A stretch of 64,000 nucleotides of DNA from Haliotis asinina (Eukaryota > Mollusca > Gastropoda > Lepetellida > Haliotidae). The notes under the pieces are model-generated. The model saw nothing but the letters and a program-made list of their open reading frames with translations, was not told the origin of the DNA and ran no database searches. Location of the stretch: positions 1,266,501-1,330,500 of the forward strand of contig NC_090291.1 in NCBI RefSeq assembly GCF_037392515.1, written 5' to 3'. This document shows, one piece after another, positions 36,646 to 51,600 of the stretch (the stretch's first letter is position 1; the number at the start of each line of letters is the position of its first letter). The position numbers and the translations under genes are program-made.

Positions 36646-39600
36646 GTAATCAGACGATTTGAAGTTTTAGATGTGTGGGATGTGTGAGCAGTGTCAGAGA
36701 GTATGATAGGGTCAATTTCTTCTGATCAAGTGATCGCCACAATTAACAGCCCGTCTGCATAAAGGGATGTATTGCTTTTTCAGTATCACGGATATTCATG
36801 TTCAAATGATCTGGGTGATCTGAAGCCTGTGCAGTGTGTTAATGTAGTGTAATCGTCAGATGATGTGTTTTCAGACACCTGTGTATCACGCTGACATTGT
36901 GAACATGGTTAATTAGTTGAATGAAACTTGAAAGTTTCTGTTCAGACACGAATTCAGTGGTCAGTTAGCCATGCAATGAACAATAAAACAATGGATCTTG
37001 TTCAGCATCTGAAAAGCATCTGAGGACAGTTAAGAGCAAGTTTAGTCAAATGTGTTTAAAAAATGAAACATATGTGATAAGTGGTTAATAATAAATGATG
37101 TCCCCCAAACAAGGAATTTTTGTTTGCTGTCTTTCAAGCTGTTCTATTGTTGAGTGTAAACAATGTTTTACTCAAATGATGCCCATGACCGAACAATAAC
37201 ACACAACAATATCTATCTATTGTAGCTGTAACATAGGTGAATTCAGAGCGGGGTGCAGGCCCCCGCGCAAACTCTCTTGTGTCCCAAAATTTTGATAAAT
37301 GACCATTGAGACTCATTTGAAAATGAAGTGTGCACTGCATTATATTTTTGTGTTAAAGGGGCACTGATGCGGAGCGAATAATGTTTCTCGCCAACGGTCT
37401 AATTACGAAACCAAACCGCAAATTGGTCAGCGCCCGCTCCTTCGACCGTGACGGACAAAGGAACTGGGCTCCTGTCCATATTAGCACAATGTCTTCGCCT
37501 AAACAGTCAGGAGGCCGGATGCCCATCATATGCCATTTGTTTAAAAATATCCATGGTATTCCTTGTCTGATCGTAACCAAATATCCCAGCAGTATAGTTC
37601 TTTTCTGATGCTTGGATGGTATAGTTACTGATCCAATTTGATCCTATTTCTGTGTTTTTAACCTCGATATTTAATCATGTTACATGAAAATATGATGTCT
37701 ACAGGCACGTAGCAAGCCATTTGTTTCAGTACGGAAGATTGCAAAGCTTTATATTTAGGTAGTTTTGAGTGTTGGTTCAGCTGTGATAGCAAATATCGCA
37801 CGTAAATTTTGGTAGCTATGGTAGCTACAATGGTTTATTATTTATGATAATAAAAACACACGGTTGATTTATTTGAATTCGTAAACAAAAAACGATGACG
37901 CCTTTGGTAGAGAAATCTGAAAATTTTCTTACGTAAAAACCCCTTATTTCACCTATTTACCCAAGTACACAGCAAATGCCTGTGTGTATTCCTTATGTAA
38001 CGAAATTCAGTTGGTATCCTCAAAACAGTATCGGCCCATAAGTGTTTTCAGGCTGCATGCGACACAGAGATTACATCTTCCTTGCTGTAACTCGTGTTTG
38101 AACCTACACGTGTTATTTGTCATCATTCAGGTATAATCAGGTATGATTAGTAGTAACACCACTTCGGTTACTCAACAAAGGTTCCCATTTGGCATTTCTC
38201 CTGTCTGGAGTAAATACTCAACATTATAAATTAAGGTCTGTAATGGCAAATGTATTCTATGTTATGTAATATATGCATGTAAGTGATGCAAGAGGGTTTA
38301 TCAGCTGAGTTGCAAAAACAAACATCGATCAAAGGATTAACCGATAACACACTGATTGATTAATTACTTTTATCACCTAGCGGATTTGTCAAAAGGCAGT
38401 GTGTGTAGATGACTACACCCTGTCGTAAAGTACAAGTGCAAAAACAACATCCTCCCTTCAAAGAATTAACCACCCTTGCGCTGATTGATTGATTGTTCAT
38501 TATTGGTTAACTAAATTACTTAGAATAGTGGACATCATACAATTAGTTGCCAGGTGTGCTATCTTGGGAGACCAATGAGAGGTTTATCTGGTTTTCACTA
38601 ACAAAAGACGTGAAACGATGTGTTACTTTTTCGCAAACTAGACAGTTGTAAGATGCGACACAGAGCATGATTATTTACCAGCTGCAGATGAATGGAATAC
38701 GATTTCTTTTACGTGGATATTGATGGATGCATTCCTGAACAAGGTAGTAGCCTGACATTGTTGCTATAAAATTAGTCTGTTTTACTTTCATTATTTGCAT
38801 TTTGTTTTAATTTATTTGTTGTAGCATTCAGCAGAATCTGTATGACAGAAAACACACACTAGATCGCGTATATGTGTGAAATAGGATCCAAATTGACAAT
38901 GTATAAATGTTGCTGTTATGTTAAAAATTTACTATGAGTATAAGCAGATCGTGTGTTCTTTCATTAATTTTCAGAATCATACAAATATGACAATAAACTA
39001 ATCAGGGTTATGAGACAAAATATAGAGACGTACATTGGCTTCGTTATTGTTCTGTCCTAATAGTTTTTTACCATTTCTACCACTGGCAGATGATTAACCT
39101 TCAAAGTGTTTCATTTGTTTTCATAATACATTTGTAATGAAGTAAAAATGACTTCACCAAAGTTGATCTGTCTATAATTAAACTATCAGTTGCTTTTACG
39201 GAATGCGCAGCAGAGGTCACGAACCAGTCACGAATTCTGGGATATCATCCGGGTACTCACGGGAGAAAAACAATAACAAACGTTTACACCAGTCCACGGA
39301 AATTGCTCCGCATCAGTGCCCCTTTAAGTTACAGTGAGAGCAATATGGTTCAGTCAAAAAACAAAACTAGTGACTTTGCTATTGCTAATTTTATCTTCTA
39401 ATACTGTTCTTTTTCACAGTTTGATGTTCTTGAAGATAAAGGCATTCAGAATGCAATTATTCTTCAAACAGTCATAGAAGAGGTAAGACTGACATTTTCA
39501 TAATTATGGGAAATTCTACAAAAACTCATGATGACTTCAGTATGTCAAAGGTTTGCATGATTTAACATGTTTATGTGTCCATGACTGTCACAATTCGTAC

Positions 39601-42600
39601 GATTACACATGTTTGAAGTTTGAAAATGCTCAACCCGATTATTCTAGGGATCATTTAAAGACGTAAAATATTGATCCTGAGCATGATGCATAATGCTGTT
39701 ATATTGATTGTAGTGCAGTACATTATACATATCCTCCCACTTTATTCAGAATCAAGTTTGTTTATATGATGTCTTCAAGACAACTTATTTTATATCCATT
39801 GACAGAGCAGTTCCATTTTTCAGGTGAAACATAAAAGTATTCCTGTGTACAAGAGGTTAAAAGATCAGCTGGGAAACTCGGACAAGCACTTCTACACATT
39901 CTCAAATGAATACCACAGGTCAGAGAGGCTATGTCACAGGAGAATACCAAAGTGTAATTACAGATACGGAAACAATACTTTCAACTCATCTTATTAGGAA
40001 CTGTTTTACAGATTCTTTTGGAAGTAACAAACAGTCTCTTGGGGATCTAATATGAACATTATAAAGAAAGGTTTTCATCTTGGAAAAATTCAAATCGTGG
40101 CTTATTCCAGTTGGATTAGGGCCTTGTGTAGAAATGTCTCACTGTATTAATGATGTCATTGAAGTTTTCTTACTGTTTGACATCAGAGACACGTTTGTGG
40201 AGAGGAAGCCAGGGGAGTCTTCCAATGATCGGAATGACCGAGCTATCCGCACAGCATGCACCTGGTACCAGAACCATCTGAACGGTGCCTCCCCAGCCAT
40301 TAACATTGTACTGCTCACCAATGATGTTGACAACAAGGTCAAGGCCACTAAAGAGGGGATAACCTGCTATGCTTGTAAGTTTTTTAAACCATGGGAGTGG
40401 ATGTCATTTCACCTCTGCAGACTGTGTCATGTATGTTACAATATCGGCAAACCTGACTGATAGCAATTCCTTTTATTTCATGTATTTCACTATATTACAC
40501 ACTGTATTACACAAATTCATTGAAGCCATTCATGTCAAATGCTAACAGTCACTATCATCCTCCAAGCATAATGAACTGTATGAACAGCTCCTTTCTAAAC
40601 TACCGCCGTTAATTTGTACACCTCTGGGTCCCACCTATTTTCACTATGTTAACTCACAAGGTCTATCAACGTGCTGCCTAGCCAATTATGTTAGTTTTGT
40701 TGTTTTCTTTGTTGGACTCAATTTACATGCATGCATGCATGCATCCATCCATCCATCCATCCACCCACACACCCACACACCCACACCCACACACCCACAC
40801 CCACACCCACCCACCCACCCACACACACACACACACATCTTTACATACATACGTACATCCATACATACATACATCCCTATATACATACATACGTCCCCCT
40901 CCATTTCATCATATTCATGGTACACTCAATCTTGACAACGCTACAAGAATAGGTATCGAAATGTCACTTATGACATATTAGGGGTTGTTATCTGTTAACT
41001 GTGTCAATATTGTACCTTCGAAAATGGTACTCAGTGAAGCTGTCATGAATCATTGCCAATTATTGGGATCATGGTTCGCCAAGGAGCTTGTATGACTTAT
41101 GCGAGAGTGTCAGACATTCAGAGTGCACCATTAATATGACAAATTAGCTAAGAACTGACCAAGAAACTCCCATAACTCTTAACACTTGCCCCTGTCCTTG
41201 TCAGACTGTAAAATCATGTGCAGGTGACAGGGATTTGTACATTAACAAGGGCATGCATTGCTTCCTCCAATATTCATGTCTGACAAGATTTGGGCTATTT
41301 ATTCCCAGAATCCTAAGCTGCTGCTGTCTCAATGTTTGCATTATGAGCATGATAAATATCAGTATTATCAGAGGCCATGATATTCGACAAAAACAACTTC
41401 TTAAGGGAGTTTATTGAACTTGTTTTTGTTGTTTCAGTTGAAGAATATGTAAATAGTCTGAAAAATGCTTCTGAACTTGTGGACAGACTGGCAAGCTCTG
41501 CTCGTTCCATGGTAGGTAATTTCTTCTTGGGGTTATGAGAGTTCTTGTTTTGAGGAGTTTTGTTTTATTAATATATTGTTATGTTTATTGTTTAACAACA
41601 CCCTCAACAGTATTCCAAATCTATGATGTTGGGCTGTAAGTAATGGAGCCTGGGCTCGACAACCCAAGGATTAACATCATAACTATTGATCCACGCGGCT
41701 GGGATATGATAACCTACAATCAACCAGGTCTTTTTCAGCATTGACATAACACACATTTATATCATTGGTAGTGTCCGATTAATGGAGGTCGTTACTAACG
41801 ACTGTAATTTATCTGTGCATGAGCAGTGAGTAGGCAAGCTACACTAACTAAAGGAGTGACAAGTTCTGTGTTTTAACGAGGACTGTAAGTAATGGCGTTA
41901 CTGTCTATGTTATACAGATGCAAATTAAATAGCCTGGCATCAGTTTCAGTATCTTATCACCATCCTTTCAAGTTTTCTGTAATAATCTCTGTCACATCAT
42001 GATTGAATATTCAGAAAGTTGGCTGAAACACTGTATTCCTACCGGGTATTTGATTCAGATTTGGGTAAGTGATTGTGGGTACTTGATTCCATTTTTTCGT
42101 ACCCCTCCCAGCCTAAGTCAGTATGTGGAGCAGTACAGGTGTCAGTTCACTGAGCATAGATGTGCCTCAACCCTGTGATTATGGGTTGGGATCCTGGTTT
42201 GCCATCATTTTTTAACTAAGTTTGTCAGTACTTTTCTGAGTCTTTCTACTGACATTTATGTCAAATGTAACAATGTAAACATATAATCTTTAAGTTTACA
42301 TTTAGCTTGATTAAAATAACAACCCTGAAATATATGACTGACTGAGTGAAGTGCTGAAGTGAAGGTGAAATATGTACATGTATATGAGGGTTTGAGGTGT
42401 CCTTCATGCAGGTCGGAGACAGTCGTGTGATGTACCCCGAGCACCTGGGTCTGTCCGAGATCCAGCGCGGTATCAAGTCTGGCAAGTATCACCAGGGCAG
42501 TTTCCTGGCAAGCCGGGAAAACTACAAGGAGGCCAGCGTCAGTGCCCACGACCAGGAGAGGATGGTAGGTGGTCTGATTTGTAATCGCAGCAGTGAAACA

Positions 42601-45600
42601 CGGGATGATGGAGTGGTTAAACTGTCAGTTTGTCTTCTTGAGAACTTTTGATTCTTCACACATAGTTTAACACTACAAAAGTAAAATAATCTTGAAACTC
42701 ACCTCATGTAGTATTTACTAATAGCCACTGTCTGATGGATCGTTTGTGTTTCAGATCTTTGTACAAGGTCTGCAGAACATGAACCGTGCCGTCCATGATG
42801 ATATTGTCGCAGTAGAGATGTTGCCAGAAGAGGAATGGAGTTGTCCGTCGTCCCTGGTGCTGCAAGATGAGGCTGATAAGACACTGGATGAAGAAGACCT
42901 AGCAGATGTGAGATACTGATCAGGGTGGACTTGACTTTGAACAGTGGGTGGGTACGGGTGACTCCCACAAGTAGGTGTGACCAATTAGGGCACAAACATG
43001 GTGTGTTTGTTGTGTTTAACAAATAAGCAAGTTGATATCCAAAATATCTTTGACTATATTACCTGTAGAGCTGACACTGCTGAACTGAATTTGGAACTAA
43101 AAGTGCATCGTGAAAAGGGATGAAATCCTGGGAGGATATGATGTAATAATGTATGACATGATGTGGGTCAAGGGTCAAGGGTCATTGACATGACCTTGTT
43201 GCATATGTCTGGTCGTTCATGTTTCTAAAATACCACTATATTTTACCACAAATGAATGATATAGTTTTTATCCACTGTGTGACAAAAGACTGAAAACATT
43301 CTAACATAGTCTGTACATGACATGATAGCAATGACTTGACCTTTGATATGAGTGTGCCATTACTTGGTTACAAATTAATAATTTTAAATGAACTATTCTT
43401 AATTTTAGTCATATTCAACACGTGCATTGACACAGATTATCTGAAAATTCGAAAAAATGTCCAAAATAGTCAAACGCCTTGGATCAATCAATCAATCAAG
43501 TTTATTTCATTGTAAGGCCTAAGGCCCATGTACAATACAAAATAAGTAAGTGTAATTATAACATAGTGGCAACTGAAGTCAGATTCGCATATATAAAGAA
43601 TGTAGTGACAATGCTTCCTAATGTAAGAAGAACAATCAGTTGCTGTTGAGAAGTTAGTGCATGATAATGTATTGAGAAAGTATTGCTGATCTAAGTAGTG
43701 CGGTAGTGCGGTAGTGCTTTGAAATACTTACAGTGCAAGGCATGATACATTTTACATTCAAATAAGAAGTGAAATTCATTTTCAACAAAATTATCATTAC
43801 AAATATTACAAAGTCTTTGGTGCCTCGGAACTCCGTCCAATCTACCGGTATTTTTATATATTGGAAGTGCACCAATTTGTAACATTGTTATTCTATACCT
43901 CGCACCTTTAGATTTCAAAAACGTTAAATATAGCTCAATGCAAAATACACTTTTAATACTGGAATACTTAGATGAAAATCTTTCAAAAACTGTTCCTCGT
44001 TGCCTACTCCTTGAGCTTCCCACACAAAATCAAAACCATAATTGAACAATAATTGCCTTGAATTTATCCACAAAGACTGGGTCCTGCTCTTCAGAGTGAT
44101 CTTAACGTTAAGAGGATCATTGTAACCACATTTTTTCATTGACCTGCTACAGTTCATGGATGTGCTGCTGCTTGTTTTAGAAAATATGCAATCACATGAT
44201 GATAAACTACTGGGTTTCCAGGAGAAACAGGAGAAAAACAAAGTCCCGAAGGATCTGCGACAACCGACTGGGAGGATTGTGGGTATTATCCAGAGAAAAT
44301 GGCGTCAGTACTGTGGGATGTTGAGACCATCACAGCTCAAAGAGGTACAGATCCAATCAGTTTCCTTACACTTAACATGGCACTCTATAATCTCATGGTT
44401 AATCTGCCTGCCTGAAAATCAGGAGGTGGTAGGTTTGATTCCTGTCATCCATGATGAAACAGTTACAGTACTTGTCTTTGATTTTAGGCATACGACATAT
44501 TGAGTGACAACCTGATCATACCAGGAAAACCCTAATTTTTCCTTATCCTGACTCATGCTTAATTGCTTACTCTCCTCTTCCTGGCGAAGGTAGTGGAACA
44601 CCTGAAATCCCTTGAAGTTCCCTTCTAAAAGAAGCAGAAATAAAATCACACTCACCCAAGTATTACCTCCCTTTTCCCGTGTACATGGTCAGCTGACCGC
44701 CATGCTACTTCACTTTCTCCCTATTGCCCGACGAGGGTGGCGGAAGGCAACTGGGGTCCCGTACACGACGATAAGTCTTTCATTCTTTCGATTTTTTAAA
44801 CTAAATTTGTGCTGTATACAGTCTTTGGCTTGTATGTATTTCTTATTATTATACAATTTTGTAATTATTGTGTCTATTTCTAAAACATATTTCGTCAACT
44901 GAGACTTAGTCTCAGTTGATGAAATCGTATTTTCAGTGCAGATTACGGCTGTCGGCGGTTGACCCGTATGTAAACCTTCATGTTCTGCTCAGATTTGTTG
45001 TGCATTAAATTGTCTGAAGCAGAATTCTTATTATATTTACGGTCTGTTCATGGACATGCTAGAGACAAGCAATGTCGACTCGCATTAGCCATGTCTAAAT
45101 CTAATGAGACAAAGTTGGGTAACCGTTTAATTGTTGATGCTGAGATTCATTCCAGACAGAAGCCAGACGTATCTCCAAGGTCGTGTCCAGGGTCAGGTGA
45201 GTCCCAAGACTCCCAAGACTCAGAAGAGATCATCCGTTGAGACAGGACCGTCTCAGACTAAGAAAATTAAGAAGTCGAACTTGAAGTCGTCATCTGCAAG
45301 ATCATCGCAGAATCATCCCTCACTGATAAAGAAGTCATTCGGGGAGGAGATAGTCAATATTTTGACAAGTCTTCGTTAATGATACGGAGTGAAGACACCA
45401 TGCATCGGACATCGGCAACTAGATCGACACCGACGGCATCTTCAACACCTCATCTACAACAGACATCGCAGACTGCATTCATGAACATCGTAGACAACTC
45501 TTGAACACAGTCGTCAATGCACACGCCACATGCATTCGACACAGGCGTCTTCATGCAACAATTCACAACGCAGATGATGAACTTTATGGAATGAAGATAG

Positions 45601-48600
45601 GAAGAGGACTGTTGACTGTGAATCAGCGAGAGCATTCATCTAGACCAGCTGACCGTCTGAGGATGAAGAGGAGGTGCACGCATGCACTCCAGAAGATCCA
45701 GGAACTGATCATCAGATCGCAGCACAGAGAAGGATATACCCATGCCAAGTGAGTGCACTCACACAAGCCGCCATACTCTGATGAGTGACGTCATGTGCTC
45801 GTGTGAGTGCACTCGTGGATGGACTCTTCAGCATAGAATGTCTCCTTCAGTCTCCCCTATTTATAGAAGACGTATGCAGTTATCCTCCCCTTCGGACTTA
45901 GACTCATGCAGTCGGGATCATCGGTGATCTTTGGATTCATCTTTCTATAGGAAGAATGAAGTTAGACATCAGCGTGAATTGTCACTGGAGGAAGTCTTAT
46001 CTCAGAAATCACTTCGTGGATCACAGATGTTTTAAACCTGGCTTCCCCATCTAAGGATACCAAGAAATTCAATGGTAGGGAGGAGAAATCGTCTTCTTCA
46101 TTTCGTCGCCCCTATGGAGGAAGTAGACGTACTTAGACATCAGGAAGATCATATAGGGGCAGTGGAGGAAATAAACGTTGAAGATAAGGTTCGGAATGAC
46201 TGGAGTCTTCCACCCCCAGCCGTTCCCATACAACCATTTCAAGTGGGTGGACGTCTCCAACACTACTGTGAAAATTAGGGAATCCTCAATGACAACTATG
46301 TCATAAATATTCTACGAGACAGCTACAAGGTTCCGCTGGAGGATACGCCGCCGCTCACAAAACAACCACTTTTATGTAGACGCATCTCTACAAGGATGGG
46401 GAGCTCATCTGGGAAACGAGGTAGCAGCAGGAATCTGGAACAAAGCGGAACAAGCTCTTCACAATAACCAGTTGGAAATGAAAGCAGTCATTCATGCCAT
46501 TCACCACTGGTCGACAGCATTGAGAAACAAGTTACTAATGATCTACATGGACAACTCAACAGTAGCGTTTTATATAAACAAACATGGATCAACAAGATCA
46601 CTATCACTGCTATGCCTAACATTTCAACTGTTCAACCTAGTTGACAGTCTGAATCTTCAAGTAAAAGCATGTCACATACCAGGAGCATGCAACGTCATGG
46701 CAGACGCCTTATGTCATCCCCTACGTCCATCTCCAACAGAATGGATGCTGCATTGGGAAGCGTTTCATCTAATCAGTCAAACTTTCGGATCACCGCAAAT
46801 AGACCTATTTGCAATGAGAGTCAACAAACAGACAACAACCTTTGTGTCGCCAGTACCAGATCCCCTAGCCAGGGCAACGGACCCTCTCAGCATTCCATGG
46901 GAAGGACTAAATGTGTAGGCGTTTCCCTCTCCAGTACTGTTGCCAAAAGTCATCTAGAAAATCAGACAAACAAAGAGGTTACAACTGATTTTGGTCGCGC
47001 CTTACAGGCCAACGAGAGGTTGGTTTCCAACACTTGTAAAAGAGCTAGGACAACCAACACTACAGTTACCAGAGTGGAAGAATCTTCTCATTCATCCCCT
47101 TACTAAACAAGTGCGAACCATCGTTATTCCATCTTCATGTATGGACCGTATTATAACTTGTTTGAAACGCAGAGGATATTCAGCAAGAGCAGCGAAAACA
47201 GTCATCCTAGCTTTAAGGAAATGCTCTCTCACACTTTATGATGACAGATGGAAATGGTTTGAGACATACGCCAGGAAAAGGTGATTTTTGGCGAACAAGG
47301 CAACTTATCCTCAAATAGTCAGTCTAAAGCTCTGAAAGGTTCTACATTATCTACATACTTAGCTGCTCTCAGCTCAGTCATCACCGTGGGAACAGGGACC
47401 AAACTGACTAAAGTACCAGAGCTCATTGCCTTACTACGTTCGTTCAAGTTGGAAGATCAACATCACAGATTTAGAGCTCCAGCATGGGATCTAAATATTG
47501 TACTCCAACATCTAACAAGTGATGCATATGAACCACTTGATCAAACTTCAGTTGAAATGTTGACTCAAAAGATGCTATTTTTACTTGCTTTGGCTACAGC
47601 AACAAGAATATCAGAAATTCATGCTCTAGACTTTAATTGAACGAGTTTCGACACAAGTCACCAGGAAACAGCTCATTTAGGTCTAAGATGGGATTTCATA
47701 GCAAAGAATCAATTGCCAGGTCAACCGGATAGACAGTTCCGTATACCGGCTTTGTCTTCAATCTCAAGAATGCATGATACACAAGATTTACCATTATGTC
47801 CAGTGAGAGCATTGAAAATATACATTGCACGTACCAAGTCTAGAAGACAACTGTTTAAGCACCTATTTATCCGTATATCTACTGAGACACCCATGGAAGT
47901 ATCCCACAACACTATCTCAGTCTGGATCAGAGCTGTTATACTTAGAGCATATAAAGCAGCAGGATTAAACCCTCCATGAGCCTCTAATCCACATGAAGTC
48001 AGAGCTCTAGCCTCTACACTAGCGCTACATGGTAATTGCTTGTTATCTACTATTATGGAAGGCTGTTTTTGGAAGTCAAATACAGTATTCGCCAACCATT
48101 ATCTGCGAGACATAGCCACAGAGGACGTCACTGGCATTCATCAGTTTGGACCACTTGTTGCTGCTCAGCAACTAACAGTTCCCCGATGACGCTGACTTAA
48201 CTCACCAGATTTATCACGTGACTTATGGAAGCCAGACGCTGTGCGGAGTATTTTGGTGGAAAGTCTATGTGCACATCTTGAACAGACTAGCATGAGTGAT
48301 TAGGACCTTGCATTCATTATGAAGGTAATTAAACATGAAGAAAGATAGCAACTAGTTCCGATTGTTATATCGTGATATTTAGTTACATCAGAAACTAACA
48401 AGACACTAGCTGTATTAGTGTCATCATTTACCAGTCAACAAAACCTTTTTTCGACTGGATGTGATTCCCCCCAAAATCTACAATGAATACGAGAAGAATA
48501 AGACTGAATTATCGCCGTTGCAAGTTCCCGTTAAGGGGGGAAAATATTGGACGCAATTGACAGCAGAATCCAGCATGGATTGACCCACCACCATTTCGAT

Positions 48601-51600
48601 TCTGTAAGCAATTAAGCATGAGTCAGGATAAGGAAAAATATGTAATTTTCTGAATAAAATTAATATTTTATACTTATCCTGACTCATGGCGAAAGCCCTC
48701 CCAGCCTCCCCTCACAGACACTGTGAAATCTCGCATTCTTGCATTGGTTGAGTGTGATTTTACGTCCGCTTCTTTCAGAAGGGAACTTCAAGGGATTTCA
48801 TGTGTTCCACTACCTTCGCCGGGAAGAGGAGAGTAAGCAGTTAAGCATGAGTCAGGATAAGTATAAAATATCAATTTTATTTAGAAAATTACATTATCAG
48901 GGGTGAGGCTTAATATGGGAAAAGTATCCTTCATCTCACTGTCTGTTGAATAGTTTGGTTGAATGGCAAGTTCCAGATGTTGGGTTTCGTAAGTAACTGT
49001 AGCAGACAACTGGGAGAAGAAGATGCTACTTTACTACAACTATTGTTCTATACGGGAGAAGAAGATGCTACTTGATTACAACTGTTGTTCTATACGGGAG
49101 AAGAAGATGCTACTTGACTACAACTATTGTTCTATACAGGAGAAGATGCTACTTGACTACAACTGTTGTTCTATACGGGAGAAGAAGATGCTACTTGACT
49201 ACAACTATTGTTCTATACAGGAGAAGATGCTACTTTACTACAACTATTGTTCTGTATGGGAGAAGAAGATGCTACTTGACTACAATTATTGTTCTATATG
49301 GGAGAAAAGATGCTACTTGACTACAACTATTGTTCTATACGGGAGAAGAAGATGCTACTTGACTACAATTATTGTTCTATATGGGAGAACAAGATGCTAC
49401 TTGACTACTACTATTGTTCTTTACGGGAGAAGAAGATGCTACTTGACTACAACTTTTGTTCTACTTCAGTAACAATTTTCAAAGTGCATGTGCTTTTTGT
49501 GCTGTGTAGTTGGTAAACCATGTGTCATTATTTCAGAGTCGGCGTCATCTGTTTATACCAGCAGAGAAGCGTATACCTCGTATACGTATAGAGACCCGTC
49601 AAGCCGAACAGCTAGCTGGACAACGGATTGTCGTTGCTATTGACAACTGGCCGAAGAACTCCCGGTATCCACAGGTAAAATTTGAAACATCTTTCTGTTT
49701 ATCATGTGCTCGGACAGAGTGCATTTAAGTGGATATGAATTTTTCTCATTATTATTTTATAGACTAGTCATGTGTTATATTTTAAACCTTCAAATACAAG
49801 GAGAAATTTTGCTGAAGAGACATAGATCTGTATCTATATCCCCGAGTTTGGAACTTCAACCCGAGTCAGTGTCAAAGTTGTTTCTGTAGCTTGAAGAACT
49901 TGCAAGACGGGAGCGTAGTAAGCACAACAACTCTGTCTGCCAAACTGTCTGGCAGGAAATTCGATGTCAAACTTTCGTATTTGACAGCTGAACAACATTT
50001 TATAAATACAATACTAAATAGGAAAGAAAGGAAGTTGAAGGAGGTTTTCAATGCAGAGCATGATTGCTGCACAAGGAAAACTAAATCATACATTACTAAA
50101 TGTAAATAACTTTGGATACATAAGGGTTTAATTAGTAACATCTGGCTAAAAACATGTCAGATGTACCATGTTTAAAGATTCTCTGTGGTACAATTAACTT
50201 TATTATTTCCACCACAGTATGATTTCCAACCCTATGGGTAATACGCTTGAGGCTTGAGCCTTTGGTGTTAGTCCTGTCAGTTGAAATCTACAGCAGAGGT
50301 TAGTATTGAGGGTAGGCTCTCCACCAATGCATGCCTATCAACCATTACATGTCTATCAACCAATGCATGACTATCAACCAATACATGCCTATCAACCAAT
50401 ACTCTATGTACAGGGCCACTTTGTGAGGAAGCTGGGTGCTGTCGGGGACAAGGAGACAGAGAACGAGGTGCTGCTGCTCGAACATGATGTCCCACATTCG
50501 AACTTCTCTGAGACTGTGCTCAGCTTCCTGCCTAAGATGCCGTGGAGCATCTGTGAGGATGTGAGTAGATTGTCTTAAGCTGTGCTGCATGAAAGGGGTA
50601 CAGCCACTGAGCTGTGTGGCTATGTGAAGTATGTTAATCCATTGTGTTATATGAAAAGCTTGTACGTCAACTGATTTGGACAGAGCATGCGTGTCCATCA
50701 TCTTGTGGAGAGGGTTTTGCAAGGAAGACATCAGTCAATATTTACGACACTGCATAATGTATTTGTTTGTAAATCTTATCTATTGTGTCTATGAACAGTA
50801 AATATCATGCAAAAAAATATATACTAGTTCATAACTTTACAGCCATATTTCCAGGCATGACTGACCAATCTAAATGTGACATTATTCAGTATCATGATGG
50901 TATGTCTGGTGTGATGGTATGTCTGGTGTGATGGTATATCTGTTGTCATGGTATGTCTGGTGTCATGTGTCATGGTATGTCTGGTGTCATGGTATGTCTG
51001 GTATGTCTGTTGTCATGGTATGTCTGGTGTCATGGTATGTCTGGTGTCATGGTATGTCTGTTGTCATGGTATGTCTGGTATGTCTGTTGTCATGGTGTGT
51101 TTGTTGTCATGGTATGTCTGTTGTCATGGTATGTCTGGTGTCATGGTATGTCTGTTGTCATGGTATGTCTGGTGTCATGGTATGTCTGGTATGTCTGTTG
51201 TCATGGTGTGTCTGTTGTCATGGTATGTCTGGTGTCATAGTATGTCTGTTGTCCTGGTATGTCTGGTGTCATGGTATGTCTGGTATGTCTGGTGTCCTGG
51301 TATGTCTGGTGTCCTGGTATGGCTGGTGTCCTGGTATGGCTGGTGTTCTGGTATGTCTGGTGTCATGGTATGTCTGGTGTCATGGCATGTCTGTTGTCCT
51401 GGTATGTCTGATGTCATGGTATGTCTGGTGTTTTGGTATGTCTGATGTCATGGCATGTCTGGTGTCCTGGTATGTCTGATGTCATGGTATGTCTGGTGTC
51501 ATGGTATGGCTGATGTCATGGTATGTCTGGTGTTCTGGTATGTCTGATGTCATGGCATGTCTGGTGTCCTGGCATGTCTGGTGTCTTGGCATGCCTGTTG

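Larger units (their letters stand above)
44534..48892 (+). mobile_element. DIRS-type tyrosine-recombinase retrotransposon, deletion derivative (intron 8)
   Basis: Inverted terminal repeats of about 120 bp, an internal complementary region that repeats both outermost ends near the right side, an RNase H domain and a tyrosine recombinase identify a DIRS element. It lies in sense with DIS3. The reverse-transcriptase core is missing, and stops and frameshifts interrupt the rest, so this copy is not autonomous. DIRS elements integrate through a circular intermediate by recombinase and leave no target duplication. Confidence 0.92.

Noticed and set aside
40686..40981. His/Thr/Pro-rich frames and their reverse-strand partners
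   Set aside because: They translate a compound microsatellite.
44179..44221. Alternative acceptor CTTGTTTTAG for DIS3 exon 8
   Set aside because: It would break frame with exon 7. The acceptor ending at 44221 keeps phase 0 and joins residues like those in other DIS3 proteins.
44389..44470. A tRNA or SINE with GGTTTGATTCC
   Set aside because: There is a B-box-like word but no convincing head or SINE tail follows; left unassigned.
49023..49516. 149-codon repeated open frame
   Set aside because: Product of a 42/39-bp minisatellite in intron 8, with no splice support.
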